Origin: Nostoc sp. JL33 | GTDB lineage: Bacteria > Cyanobacteriota > Cyanobacteriia > Cyanobacteriales > Nostocaceae | Assembly: GCF_017114985.1 (NCBI RefSeq) | Contig: NZ_JABXKP010000049.1 | Span: forward strand, 165,643-229,642 | Reading direction: 5' to 3' | Length of the DNA: 64,000 bases | Shown: positions 31,705-41,720 of the stretch, piece after piece | Numbering within the stretch: the stretch's first letter is position 1 | Layout: every line of letters begins with the position of its first letter | Notes under the pieces: model-generated | What the model saw: only the letters and a program-made list of their open reading frames with translations | What the model was told of the DNA's origin: nothing | The model's database searches: none | Position numbers and translations under genes: made by a program

Positions 31705-34269
31705 ATGTTAGGCGGAAACTACTCTATGGAACCAGATAAACTAGGCCGTTTTAAGGAGTACGGCGAATTCATCCTCCGAAAGATAGATTCTGTGCCCCAC
31801 TACCCTTCCAAACAAGAAGATTGGGTTCCAGCTAGTCTTGACGACTGTCTCCTTCGTCTGCGGTCAGCTGCCCAGAAAACTGTAGACCTTGCAACTTCGA
31901 CTGTCAAAATTGGTGTGATGGGGGAATTCAGCAGTGGGAAAACCTTACTTTTAGGCAGTCTCATTGGATATGCAGATGCTTTGCCAGTCAGTGAAAATCC
32001 GACTACAGGTAATGTTACTGCCATACATATTATACCACAAGATGAATTTACAACCACTCAATTAAGTAATTTTACTGTAGAGTATCTTTCTCATAAAGGA
32101 GTACATGAGTGTCTACGCTTCATGCTAGGGGAAGCCAATAAGCGGACAACAGCAGCCGGGCTTCCTCCTATACCTGTATCGAAACTCAACTCTGGGAAGG
32201 ATATTATAAGCTGGTGTGAAGAAGCATGGAATAGTAGTAACAATTTGGAGCTACGTTATTTACTCCGGGAGTTGGTATTATTCCTGCGGGCTTATCACGC
32301 CTATGGGGAAGTTATGTGTGGTGTCCGCTACCAGATTGATGCTACCACTGCCCGCGAGGGGCTACAGCTAGTCGAACAGCCAATGGCAATCCAAACTCTG
32401 AAATTTGAGGATCTACCTCCAGCACACATCCAATTACCAAGTCCACCTCAGAGGCTGCCAACAAAGTTATTGCAAAACAGTTTCCCACTCATCCGCCGTG
32501 TAGATATCGATGTAAAAATATCACGGGAAATTTGGGATTTTGCAGACGCAGCTAAATTTATTCTCATCGACTTTCCAGGATTGGGGGCTGCTAATTCCGG
32601 GGCTAGGGATACGTTTTTGTCACTGCGGGAATTGGCAGAAGTACAGACAATTTTGGTATTGCTAAATGGTAAATCTCCTGGTAGCGATCGCGCCAATAAA
32701 ATCTTTACGATGATGCAGCAGCAGCGACCGGGACAAGACCTGAAAGATTTAATTCTCGTCGGTGTGGGTCGCTTCGATCAACTACCCCTAGATAGCGAGG
32801 GTGGCGAAAGAGAACTTGACCAACTGATTGAAGATAGCCCAGATTTGCAGGAAGAAACCGTTTTCCAAAAACTCAAAGTTCTGCAAACTACCATTGATGG
32901 TGCAGAAGCGTTTACAACCCAAAAAGACCGCATCGTTTTACTGTCACCACTGTTGGGACTGGCCGAATTAGCAAAACGTTCTAGTACAGTCAAAGCAGGC
33001 TCACCAGAGTTTTTGGCTAACTTAGATTATCCTGATTACCTAGATCGGTCTAAACGGCTACAAGAGAAATGGGAGCTATTAAGTGAACAGCTACTAGAAT
33101 CTGACGCTCGTAGCTATTTGGGCAGACAGCTAGGTTACTTTAGTCAAGATGGGGGACTTAGTAAGCTGCGGGAATTGATTCAAACCCACGTAGCTACTCA
33201 TGGTCTAAAGCAATTGTATGAAGATACTAAAAGAGCTGCTGATGTGGTGAGTCAGCAACAAGATCACTTGAAAGACATCATAGATGAAATTCACGAGCAA
33301 GGTATCCCCACAGGCGATAGTCCCGCTTTTATGGAATTGCGCTTTGTGGTCGAAAGCTTGGATAAAATCTATAGGAATTTTCAAAAAGATTTAGGGAAAG
33401 AACCACTCAAAGACCGACGCGGTGTTGTCGTCAGCGATGTAGTAAAAGACGAACTCACTTTTAGAATCCTCAATTGGAACCAGTGGACTTTACTCTTCAA
33501 CAAAGCGAACAATGGAGCGATCGCTCTGGCAGAATCTAAAGGTGCAGCCGGGAAATTATTTGATCGAGGAAACCGTGTCAATAGTTCCCTTCCGACTAAG
33601 AGCGATGATTTTTATCCAGTATTTGAGAAAACCGTTAAAGAAGTAGAAGATTTTGCCCGCGATCGCATCCATCAAGCAGTGGTAGATTTGTTGAATCAAT
33701 TGTCAATTTTTGTAGCCCTAGAACGCGAACAATTGCAGGCATTTTTCCACCCAGAGATGGAACAAGAAATCGAAGAAAAATTTGGTTTTGAAGATGCTGA
33801 TCTCTTTTACAAATTATTACTAGGATGCGACCCTAACGAATGGAAAGAAGCAATCATCTCCGAAATTACTAGTAAAGACAAAACCGTTGCACCCGAAATC
33901 ATCTTCCCTTTAGCGCGTCAAGACGAGAAACACAACGTTGGTCAAATCTTTGACTGGGCACCAGAGAAAAGCCAAGCTTTACCCAGATCGAGCAACCACC
34001 AACTTTTTGTACTGCGACTCCGAGATGAAATTACTGCTAGCGCCAGTCTTCATCTTGTGCAGTATGTTAGCGAAGTTAATCAGCGAATTAATTCCGAACT
34101 AGAAGGTATTTTGGATCAAGTTATTCCTAGTTTGCAAAACCTTTCAAAGAAAGAAACTTTGCTAAGATATTTGGCGGCTGGAGAATTGCCATCTGAGATA
34201 CCAATTCCTACTTGGTTGCAGATTCTTTCAGAAATTTCGGCTGTTTCTTACTCAGATGATTTTATCTGA
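31705..34269 (+). CDS. Dynamin-like/SrfC-like large P-loop GTPase
   Basis: G1 MGEFSSGKT; G3 DFPGLG; ~850 aa with long helical C-terminus. Confidence 0.82.
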   Translation: MLGGNYSMEPDKLGRFKEYGEFILRKIDSVPHYPSKQEDWVPASLDDCLLRLRSAAQKTVDLATSTVKIGVMGEFSSGKTLLLGSLIGYADALPVSENPTTGNVTAIHIIPQDEFTTTQLSNFTVEYLSHKGVHECLRFMLGEANKRTTAAGLPPIPVSKLNSGKDIISWCEEAWNSSNNLELRYLLRELVLFLRAYHAYGEVMCGVRYQIDATTAREGLQLVEQPMAIQTLKFEDLPPAHIQLPSPPQRLPTKLLQNSFPLIRRVDIDVKISREIWDFADAAKFILIDFPGLGAANSGARDTFLSLRELAEVQTILVLLNGKSPGSDRANKIFTMMQQQRPGQDLKDLILVGVGRFDQLPLDSEGGERELDQLIEDSPDLQEETVFQKLKVLQTTIDGAEAFTTQKDRIVLLSPLLGLAELAKRSSTVKAGSPEFLANLDYPDYLDRSKRLQEKWELLSEQLLESDARSYLGRQLGYFSQDGGLSKLRELIQTHVATHGLKQLYEDTKRAADVVSQQQDHLKDIIDEIHEQGIPTGDSPAFMELRFVVESLDKIYRNFQKDLGKEPLKDRRGVVVSDVVKDELTFRILNWNQWTLLFNKANNGAIALAESKGAAGKLFDRGNRVNSSLPTKSDDFYPVFEKTVKEVEDFARDRIHQAVVDLLNQLSIFVALEREQLQAFFHPEMEQEIEEKFGFEDADLFYKLLLGCDPNEWKEAIISEITSKDKTVAPEIIFPLARQDEKHNVGQIFDWAPEKSQALPRSSNHQLFVLRLRDEITASASLHLVQYVSEVNQRINSELEGILDQVIPSLQNLSKKETLLRYLAAGELPSEIPIPTWLQILSEISAVSYSDDFI

Positions 34270-34322
34270 GCTAACTCAGAAAATGACTGATTGCGATCGG
34301 GTACGGATATGAGGATGTATTT

Positions 34323-35186
34323 GTGAGACGTGATGCGATTTTTTATACAATTTTCAAGCGTGTCCCAGGATTGTTTTTCGAGTTAGTAGAACAACCACCA
34401 GCAGAAGCTAGTAGCTATCGCTTTGAATCAGTTGAAGTTAAAGAACCAACATTTCGGATTGATGGGGTATTTTTACCTCCACCTGATGCAACATCTCAGA
34501 TGATCTTTTTTGCTGAGGTACAATTCCAAAAAGCGGAAAGTGCGGTCTTGGGGTCTCCCCAAGTAGAGCAACTTTCCAAGACAGATGAGTTATTGTACCA
34601 TCGGTTTTTCTCAGAATCCATGCTGTATATGTATCGTAACCCGTCGCTTTACGATGACTGGTACGGAGTAATTATTTTACAGTCTCGCAGCTTGGAACCG
34701 GAAAAAACCACTATTCACAGATCATTACTGAACAGTTCCCAAGTACAACGAATTTATTTAGATGAGTTAGGTAGTCCTGATGAGCAAAAAGTAGGTATCA
34801 GTTTGATGCAGTTGACTATTGCCTCAGAGACTCAAATGGTGCAAGAAGCGAAACGTTTAATTGAGCGGGTGCAACAAGAACAGATAACTGTCTTAGCTAA
34901 GGAGGAGATAATAGATGTAATCACAACGATTGCAGTTTATAAATTTGCCAACTTAAGTCGTGAAGAGGTAGAGGCTATGTTAGGAGTTAAGTTAGAAGAA
35001 ACTCGAGTTTATCAAGAAGCTAAACAAGAGGGGATGGAACTAGGATTAGAACTAGGAATCCAACGAGGACGAGAACAAGCAAAACTTGAACTTGTACCTC
35101 AGTTCTTAGCCCTTGGTATGTCGATGGAAGAGGTTGCCCAATTACTTAATTTAACTATCGAACAAGTAAGGCTTGCAGCTAAGTAA
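34323..35186 (+). CDS. Rpn-family/DUF2887-like putative PD-(D/E)XK protein (GTG start)
   Basis: MRRDAIFYTIFKRVPGLFFELV, RIDGVFLPP, FFAEVQFQK, charged RGREQAKLELVPQFLALGMS tail. Confidence 0.82.
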   Translation: MRRDAIFYTIFKRVPGLFFELVEQPPAEASSYRFESVEVKEPTFRIDGVFLPPPDATSQMIFFAEVQFQKAESAVLGSPQVEQLSKTDELLYHRFFSESMLYMYRNPSLYDDWYGVIILQSRSLEPEKTTIHRSLLNSSQVQRIYLDELGSPDEQKVGISLMQLTIASETQMVQEAKRLIERVQQEQITVLAKEEIIDVITTIAVYKFANLSREEVEAMLGVKLEETRVYQEAKQEGMELGLELGIQRGREQAKLELVPQFLALGMSMEEVAQLLNLTIEQVRLAAK

Positions 35187-35242
35187 TCAAAACAATTACT
35201 GGTTATAAATTTGCCAACTTAAGTCGTGAAGAGGTAGAGGCG

Positions 35243-35518
35243 ATGTTTGAAATTAATTTACAAGAAACTAGGGTTTATCGAGAAGCTAAAGAAGAAGGAC
35301 GACAAGAAGGACTAAAACAAGCACTAGAAGAAATACGAGAAAAAGGACGAGAACAAGGAATACAACAAGGACGAGAACAAGCAAAACTTGAACTTATACC
35401 TCGGTTCTTAGCTTATGGTATCTCGATAGAAGAAGTTGCCCAGTTACTGAATTTAACTATCGAAAAAGTTGAACAAGTAAGACTTGCAACTGAGCAAGAA
35501 TCTTCGACATCAACTTAG
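35243..35518 (+). pseudogene. Tandem partial duplication of the C-terminal part of the preceding gene
   Basis: tataaatttgccaacttaagtcgtgaagaggtagagg shared; REQAKLELIPRFLAYGISIEEVAQLLNLTIE repeats the upstream tail. Confidence 0.75.
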
Positions 35519-35707
35519 TAACTGCCCTAATTTTCATAGCGATGCCTAGTTTGGGTTACGCCTACGTCCTTTCTATATAAAAGCGTAGCCCAACGTAGAT
35601 ATCGCGCCAAATAAAAAAGCCAGTGCTAAAGAGAATCAGTGATACAAGACCAACGATTAAAAGTCTTTACCACAAGTAAGTAGAGCGGTGTGAATAATTC
35701 AAGGTTT

Positions 35708-35753
35708 GTAGTGAGGGCTTCAGCCATCATTTGAGGACTAAAGTCCTCACTAC
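35708..35753. repeat. REP-like inverted repeat (GTAGTGAGG...CCTCACTAC)
   Basis: 9-bp terminal inverted repeats; related to 60264..60323. Confidence 0.65.
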
Positions 35754-35897
35754 GAACTAATCTCAAGATTTTTTACATTACTTAATCTAGTTTGATTTAT
35801 TCTCACGGACTTACTTATCCTCTAAATTTGTCATTTTATGATACAACACCACAGTTTTTAGTCGGCTATAAAACAAACAACAGAAAGTGATACTATA

Positions 35898-38873
35898 ATG
35901 AACCCTTTTCAAGTCACCAAATATAGTGATCAAGAACCAAGCGAGAAACAACAAAAAAGATTTCCAGGGTGGTTTGCTTTAGATTTTGGTACGTCGAATT
36001 CGACAGTCACACTTTTCGATCCAATTGAAGTACCGATCGCAGAAATTTTACCCAAAGAACAAGAAATACGCTTACGCGATCGCTTATCACAATGGCTAAG
36101 TTCTCCCGCCTCAGTGGCTTTACCAGATGTCAGCAATGATGATTGGGAAAAGTTTATCGCAGAAATTAGCAAAAACCTGGAAATAGAACCCAGCCGATTG
36201 AGTGAAGTCTTTGAAAGTGACAATAAAGAGCGATTTTTGGAAGCAATTCGCCAAATTGAGCTTTCTTTAGGAAACAGCGAGAGGTTCCGCCGTGCTGTCA
36301 GCAAAAAACTTTACCAAATCTATCATGAGGTGTTCCGTGTTCCTACCCTAGAGTCGCAAAATCTGATCCCAGTTGTGCTGGATATCGATCGCCGCGATAC
36401 GGAAATTCCTAGCGAGTCGGAAATTTCGCAGTTAGGAGACTTAAAACTGCGGATGGGTAGGGAAGCTAGAGATAACAGAAAAAAAGCGATCGCTCAAGGT
36501 ACAAGCAGTTCTTTAAAGGAAATTATCAGCAGGTTTCATCATTCACCCAAACGCTATTTTGGTCAGGAGCGATCGTTTTCAGTTATTTTGGATGGTGAAG
36601 AAGAAACAATTACCGCAAATCAACTGATTCAATCTGCTTGGGCGCATTTAATCGAGTTAACTGAAGATTATCGCCAACGCGCACGACGCAGATTTTCAGA
36701 AGGAAATTTTTTGACAGCAGTTGTCACTTACCCAACTGTCGCCCCACCGGTTGTTCGCAAGGAAGTTAGGGAACTGGTTGAACAGTTGGGGATCGATGAT
36801 GTGCAAACTGCTTATGATGAAGCCGTTTCCGTGGCGATATTCTTTTTATGGCGAGAATTTGGCGGTAATCTCAACATTGGTATTGAGTCATTCAAAACCC
36901 GTTGTCATCAAGCAGGAAACAAATGGTCACAAAATGTCCTCGTCTTGGACATTGGTGGGGGAACCACAGACTTAGCTTTAATTGAACTCACCTTAGAAGA
37001 TAAAACCCCTACCTTTACCGACTATGAAGACCGAGGTTTAGGAGGACGTTACTATAAACTCACCCCCAAACTATTAGGTTCATCTGGTCATTTGCAATTA
37101 GGTGGTGAGTTAATTACACTGCGAATTTTTAGATTATTAAAAGTTGCGATCGCAGACTTTTTGTTGACAGCAGTAACAACAGGTGATATTGAAAACGAAA
37201 AGCTAGAAGATTTAATTAACTCTGAGTTAAACGAGCGGTTCTTAGAACAAGGAAAATTCAAAAGTGGCAGTCTTTTAAAATGTCTGGACAAAGAGAATCC
37301 CGAAGGTGATATCGCTTACAAAGATGCGCTTGATACTGCCGAGAAAGTATTGCCTACCCGTTGGCAACAAGCACCCCAACGCCTGCAATCTTTTTATATT
37401 CTCTGGGATCATGCAGAAGCAGCTAAACTGAAACTGGGACAAAAGCCACCAACAGATAATTCTCTATTAACCTTCACACTTTCTGAGCAGCAAATTTCCG
37501 AACTGCTCACCCAAAGCGCCGTTAAATTGCAAGTCAATGATCCAAATAGCATCTGCGTTACCCTAGATAACCAGCAATTTGAACGAGCCGCCGCTTCCGG
37601 TATTAAAGAAGCGATTGGTATTGCCAAAGGATTAATGGAAAGTCGTTTGCGTCCCGATGATCTCACCAAAGATTTTTGGAATTCCCAAAAAGTTGATTGG
37701 TTAATTTTGTCTGGTAAAACTTGTAATCTCGATATAGTGCAGCGCCAAATCTACCAGGAATTTAGTAAGTCTCCATATTTTGTCTGGAATCCAGAACGAA
37801 TTACCTTTGTGCTGGAATTTACTAAGCTAGCCACCTCCGCCGGTGCTTGCTATGCCGAGAAACTGCGAAGATTGAGATTCGATCCAGAAGAGTCTAAAAG
37901 CTTGCTGCGTAAGGGAGCCAACCAGCTAGAAATTGATGTCAAAAACCTATTTTATTATTTGCCCTGCAACTTCAAACGCAAAACCCAAAGCAACGATTTG
38001 TTAACTATATTCAAAGCTGGACAAGAACTCTATCAACTCGCACCTTGGGAAACTGTCGCCAAAGTTCGTACTCAATGGCAAGGCATACAATTAACTAATA
38101 TCATCTATCGTCAAGACTACGAGGATGGAGATTTACGACTTTGGGGTAGCTTTGACGGCAAAAACCTGATGAAGAAGCTAGGAATGGAAGAAGTAGAGTT
38201 TCTGAAAAAAATCAAAGTCCAGTTTGAGATTGACCAAACCCTGGAATTTAATGTGTTGCTTTGTCAGGGGAATCCCCATTATTTAATTGATATTCCTGGT
38301 ATTGATTTGGGATCGGTAGTTTCAGAAACATCAGCGCTATTTACTGATGGTAAATTGAACTGGAATATTGCAGTGGAGCGCTTCAATAAAGACTTGAACG
38401 ATGGTGATATTGCCGTCAATGTTATTGAGTCAGCAACTGTTGATCAACCAGATGCCTATCATCTTGTATTTGAAGTAGGAAATGATGGTAGTAGAAGGTT
38501 TCAAAAATTTCACTATTTGCGCGATGGGGTAACGCAACCAGGAAGCGGGTTAATTAGTAATCCTTTACCTCCCTTCCCGCAAACTGGCCAGCACACTTTC
38601 TATGTTTACCAAACAGATGCCGAAACCAACTGTAAAAAATGGATACGAATTGGCGCACTCAGCAAACCAGATGTAACTACCGATTACCCTTGCCAATATC
38701 GTGTAACTCTCGATGATCAAGGTATTCTGCGGATGCACGCTGGTGAAGTCCCTTACTGGACATCAAAAAGTCAGGAATGCCTAAAAGAAGAGGGATGCGT
38801 TTATGTTGCTGAATTAGAGTTGCAGCCCAACGAAGTTGATAAAGAACGCGATCCATTTTGTGGCATACATTAA
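35898..38873 (+). CDS. SrfB-like/Hsp70-actin-fold ATPase
   Basis: Phosphate-1 FALDFGTSNSTVTLFD; phosphate-2 VLVLDIGGGTTDLALIEL; adenosine-like WLILSGKTCNLDIVQ; 991 aa. Confidence 0.85.
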   Translation: MNPFQVTKYSDQEPSEKQQKRFPGWFALDFGTSNSTVTLFDPIEVPIAEILPKEQEIRLRDRLSQWLSSPASVALPDVSNDDWEKFIAEISKNLEIEPSRLSEVFESDNKERFLEAIRQIELSLGNSERFRRAVSKKLYQIYHEVFRVPTLESQNLIPVVLDIDRRDTEIPSESEISQLGDLKLRMGREARDNRKKAIAQGTSSSLKEIISRFHHSPKRYFGQERSFSVILDGEEETITANQLIQSAWAHLIELTEDYRQRARRRFSEGNFLTAVVTYPTVAPPVVRKEVRELVEQLGIDDVQTAYDEAVSVAIFFLWREFGGNLNIGIESFKTRCHQAGNKWSQNVLVLDIGGGTTDLALIELTLEDKTPTFTDYEDRGLGGRYYKLTPKLLGSSGHLQLGGELITLRIFRLLKVAIADFLLTAVTTGDIENEKLEDLINSELNERFLEQGKFKSGSLLKCLDKENPEGDIAYKDALDTAEKVLPTRWQQAPQRLQSFYILWDHAEAAKLKLGQKPPTDNSLLTFTLSEQQISELLTQSAVKLQVNDPNSICVTLDNQQFERAAASGIKEAIGIAKGLMESRLRPDDLTKDFWNSQKVDWLILSGKTCNLDIVQRQIYQEFSKSPYFVWNPERITFVLEFTKLATSAGACYAEKLRRLRFDPEESKSLLRKGANQLEIDVKNLFYYLPCNFKRKTQSNDLLTIFKAGQELYQLAPWETVAKVRTQWQGIQLTNIIYRQDYEDGDLRLWGSFDGKNLMKKLGMEEVEFLKKIKVQFEIDQTLEFNVLLCQGNPHYLIDIPGIDLGSVVSETSALFTDGKLNWNIAVERFNKDLNDGDIAVNVIESATVDQPDAYHLVFEVGNDGSRRFQKFHYLRDGVTQPGSGLISNPLPPFPQTGQHTFYVYQTDAETNCKKWIRIGALSKPDVTTDYPCQYRVTLDDQGILRMHAGEVPYWTSKSQECLKEEGCVYVAELELQPNEVDKERDPFCGIH

Positions 38874-39075
38874 CTGGAGTGATCATAGCCTCACGCAAAT
38901 GCATTAAACCTCTGCGTTCCTTTGCGCCAACTTTTGCGCTCCTGGAGCGTTTAAAAAATTAATGTTTTTAAACCCAAAGGAACGCAGAGTAAACGCATAG
39001 GGGCGCAGAGTTTTGCCAAATTGAATTCGCTACGAATTAATGATCACATACAGGTAATATTTGGAAGTGATATTC

Positions 39076-40167
39076 ATGCAGCACTTGCATCAGCTATTAG
39101 AAATAAAAAACTCGGAATTAGCCCGGTTACTGCGGTTGAGCCTGTATGGACTAGAGGCTACCTTAAATCAGGCTCGCACAGAATTTCCGCTAGATCCAGG
39201 AGCTAAGGTATGCGATGATGTGCTGCAAGAACTTCATAGCCTGTTGCAACCTGCGCCCCCACAGCAAAATACTGGTTGGGAAGATGCGCCAGATGATTTA
39301 AAACTAAGTCAACTCCGGGAAGCTTTCGATTCTGACTCAGAACTTAGTTATTATCTGGGTAATTCCCAACTGCAAAGCCAAACAGATTCTGATTTATGGA
39401 ATGAGATTCAACGCAAACTGCTGCGAGTTCCAGAGGATTTGGCTGCATCTTGGCGATCGCGCACCTTGGATATGGCTCAAGAAGTTGGTGCGATCGCAGA
39501 TCATTCTAATACCTTTCAACTTCCGTTTATCCGCGATGAAATTATCTACCCCGGTCTTAGTGGTACTATTCAAACTCAGGGATTGAGCTTGTCTCAACAA
39601 GGACTTTTAAATTATAAAGTTACTCAAGATAATACATCAGATATATTAGCAGGATTCCTATATTTATATCTAAAATTGATTGAAATTGACCCGGATTTAC
39701 ATCATGCCTTAAAGAGCGTTTTTAGCTTCGATGTTATCTCTTTACACTCCAAACCAGAACAGCGCCATCAATATATTGATGCTTTAAGCGATCGCTTCCA
39801 ACGCACCAAAAAAACTGAGGAAAATACTGATCCTCTATCAATTCTACGTGCCTGGATTGACATGGACGAAGCGATACATTCCCTAGTCTTTATACCACCG
39901 GCTGAACGCTATTCTTGGTGGGGAAAGCTACAACATGAATCACGACGCATCCTGAAAAAAGTCACTGATCAGGCAAATAATGCAGGTAATGAAGTGCGAA
40001 TTCGCCAATTATCGGGACTTTATGCAGATATCTGTGCTTTATCTAAGGATGACTTACAACTAGACTGTGGTGGTATTCCTGGCGAAGTCTTAACTTGTCT
40101 TCGGGTATATGCGCGAATTAATCAGGAAGAATCTCCAGGTCGTGTAATATTTCGCTCATCACGGTAG
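39076..40167 (+). CDS. Uncharacterised helical protein, putative third partner of the GTPase/SrfB locus
   Basis: ORF opens at 39061, ATG at 39076; no recognisable catalytic motif; same strand directly after SrfB-like gene. Confidence 0.65.
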   Translation: MQHLHQLLEIKNSELARLLRLSLYGLEATLNQARTEFPLDPGAKVCDDVLQELHSLLQPAPPQQNTGWEDAPDDLKLSQLREAFDSDSELSYYLGNSQLQSQTDSDLWNEIQRKLLRVPEDLAASWRSRTLDMAQEVGAIADHSNTFQLPFIRDEIIYPGLSGTIQTQGLSLSQQGLLNYKVTQDNTSDILAGFLYLYLKLIEIDPDLHHALKSVFSFDVISLHSKPEQRHQYIDALSDRFQRTKKTEENTDPLSILRAWIDMDEAIHSLVFIPPAERYSWWGKLQHESRRILKKVTDQANNAGNEVRIRQLSGLYADICALSKDDLQLDCGGIPGEVLTCLRVYARINQEESPGRVIFRSSR

Positions 40168-40281
40168 GGTAATTGCGGATTTTTCGCAAGTTTTCTAATT
40201 CTTGAGATTATCAGGCAAGGCAGACAATTTTGCTAATCCCCGCCTTGCCTCATAATCTAATGAAGGTAAAAACGTTTAAAT

Positions 40282-40461
40282 CTAGAGGATGCCCCAGAAG
40301 TGTAAAATCCCTTGACCAGAAAAGGCTTCAAGTAGAACGACAGATAAAAAACCAATCATTGCAAAACGACCGTTCCAGTTTTCGCTCTGAGGAGTGAAGC
40401 CCCAGCGCAAAGCATTAGGATCTTCTGGAACCGAAAGCGTAGTCTTCTTGACGTCTGCCAT
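40282..40461 (-). CDS. High light-inducible protein (HLIP, one-helix chlorophyll a/b-binding-like); absent from ORF track
   Basis: Own translation: MADVKKTTLSVPEDPNALRWGFTPQSENWNGRFAMIGFLSVVLLEAFSGQGILHFWGIL*; ENWNGRxAMIGF motif. Confidence 0.92.
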   Translation of the reverse strand: MADVKKTTLSVPEDPNALRWGFTPQSENWNGRFAMIGFLSVVLLEAFSGQGILHFWGIL

Positions 40462-40686
40462 AAATAATACTCCGAGCTTTTATGTTGTAACAGTTATAAC
40501 TGCCTGTAAAGTAATGTAACAGACTTTTACAAAAATGCAACACTTAATTGGAGCAAAAATGAAATTTAGTTAGCTAGCATATATTAAGTATACGTAATTT
40601 ACCGTTAATATGCTGGGCGAGAGCTAGACACTGACCAAAAACTTGAAATTGATACACATTATCCCCGTTAGGGGAAGAGGTTATGT

Positions 40687-41088
40687 TCAGAAGGCAGAAG
40701 GCAGAAGTTGAACCCGATCAGAAAACTTTTCTGCAAACTTGCGATCAAAGGTGATTACTTGAACTTGCTCTTGAATTGCGGCGGCAACAAACACCGCATC
40801 ATAAAAAGAATGGTTTTTCTGTACTGCTAGCTCTAGCGCAGTATCTCGAATATCAATAACAGGAATAATTTTAGTTACCAATGATTCCGCATCTTTCAAA
40901 ACCTCAAGCCCAATAGTTAGCGGTAGCTGTCTAAATACAATCCATTGCCATACAACATTACCCAATTCAGCAAAGAAAGAATCGGGAACAATAATTTGTT
41001 CCGCTCTTTCTAAAGCAGAAAGTGCTTGCTCATGTTGAGATTCTACACGTAACAAAGCATACACGAAAACCATCGTATCAATCACCAT
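40687..41088 (-). CDS. PIN-domain (VapC-like) toxin; internal ATG at 41088 preferred over 41154
   Basis: MVIDTMVFVYALL, PDSFFAELGN, SFYDAVFVAAAI, ITFDRKFAEK; ATG overlaps upstream stop (TGATG). Confidence 0.83.
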   Translation of the reverse strand: MVIDTMVFVYALLRVESQHEQALSALERAEQIIVPDSFFAELGNVVWQWIVFRQLPLTIGLEVLKDAESLVTKIIPVIDIRDTALELAVQKNHSFYDAVFVAAAIQEQVQVITFDRKFAEKFSDRVQLLPSAF

Positions 41089-41303
41089 CAAAGTCGTCCT
41101 TGTTCTTTCCACTCTTGCAGTTGGCTGCTCGACTGAATCGGCAATATCTCCCAACGTTTACGGATTCGAGCGATCGCTGCTTTTCTTGTTGACTCATTTG
41201 CTCCCTTCACTTCTGCCAGCAGGTAGCTAATTAACCTCAGCCGTGCTGAGTTTGAGAGGTCTTTCGTTTGATTCATCAGTTCTTGTAGCTGTTCTTGACT
41301 CAT
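41088..41303 (-). CDS. Putative VapB-like antitoxin
   Basis: 71 aa ORF immediately upstream and overlapping the PIN ORF. Confidence 0.65.
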   Translation of the reverse strand: MSQEQLQELMNQTKDLSNSARLRLISYLLAEVKGANESTRKAAIARIRKRWEILPIQSSSQLQEWKEQGRL

Positions 41304-41720
41304 TTAGTGCTCCTTAATGGCATCCCGAATATCTTGTAAAATGTTGTGATAAAATTTCCCGTTGGTCATCAAAGCTTTTTATCTCATCTCATTCCATCAT
41401 TTTCTCTCATCCCTTGCTAAATCTCTGCCTCCAACGGGAGCCAAATTGCCTCCGCATTACCCAAAGGTTTCGAGTAATTTTCCCTTTAGCTTCTGGTTTA
41501 ACTCACTTTTTGCGTAGTTTAACAAATCTTCTAGACTCGCAACCGAATTAAGGACTTGGCGGCCTTGCGTCCGAACTCATGGTGGAAGCATTAACCTCAG
41601 TTACGCTACAGGAGCAGACAATGAAAGCATTAATGGTGATTTAGTCAGAGCATACAACAATAGTTTTTAGCAAACAAATTGAGTGTTTCTATTACCCTAA
41701 GTGTGACATTTATACGAATT

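Noticed and set aside
40655-40685. atccccgttaggggaagagg, resembling the core of some cyanobacterial CRISPR repeats
   Set aside because: Single copy; no repeat-spacer periodicity and no cas genes in the window.
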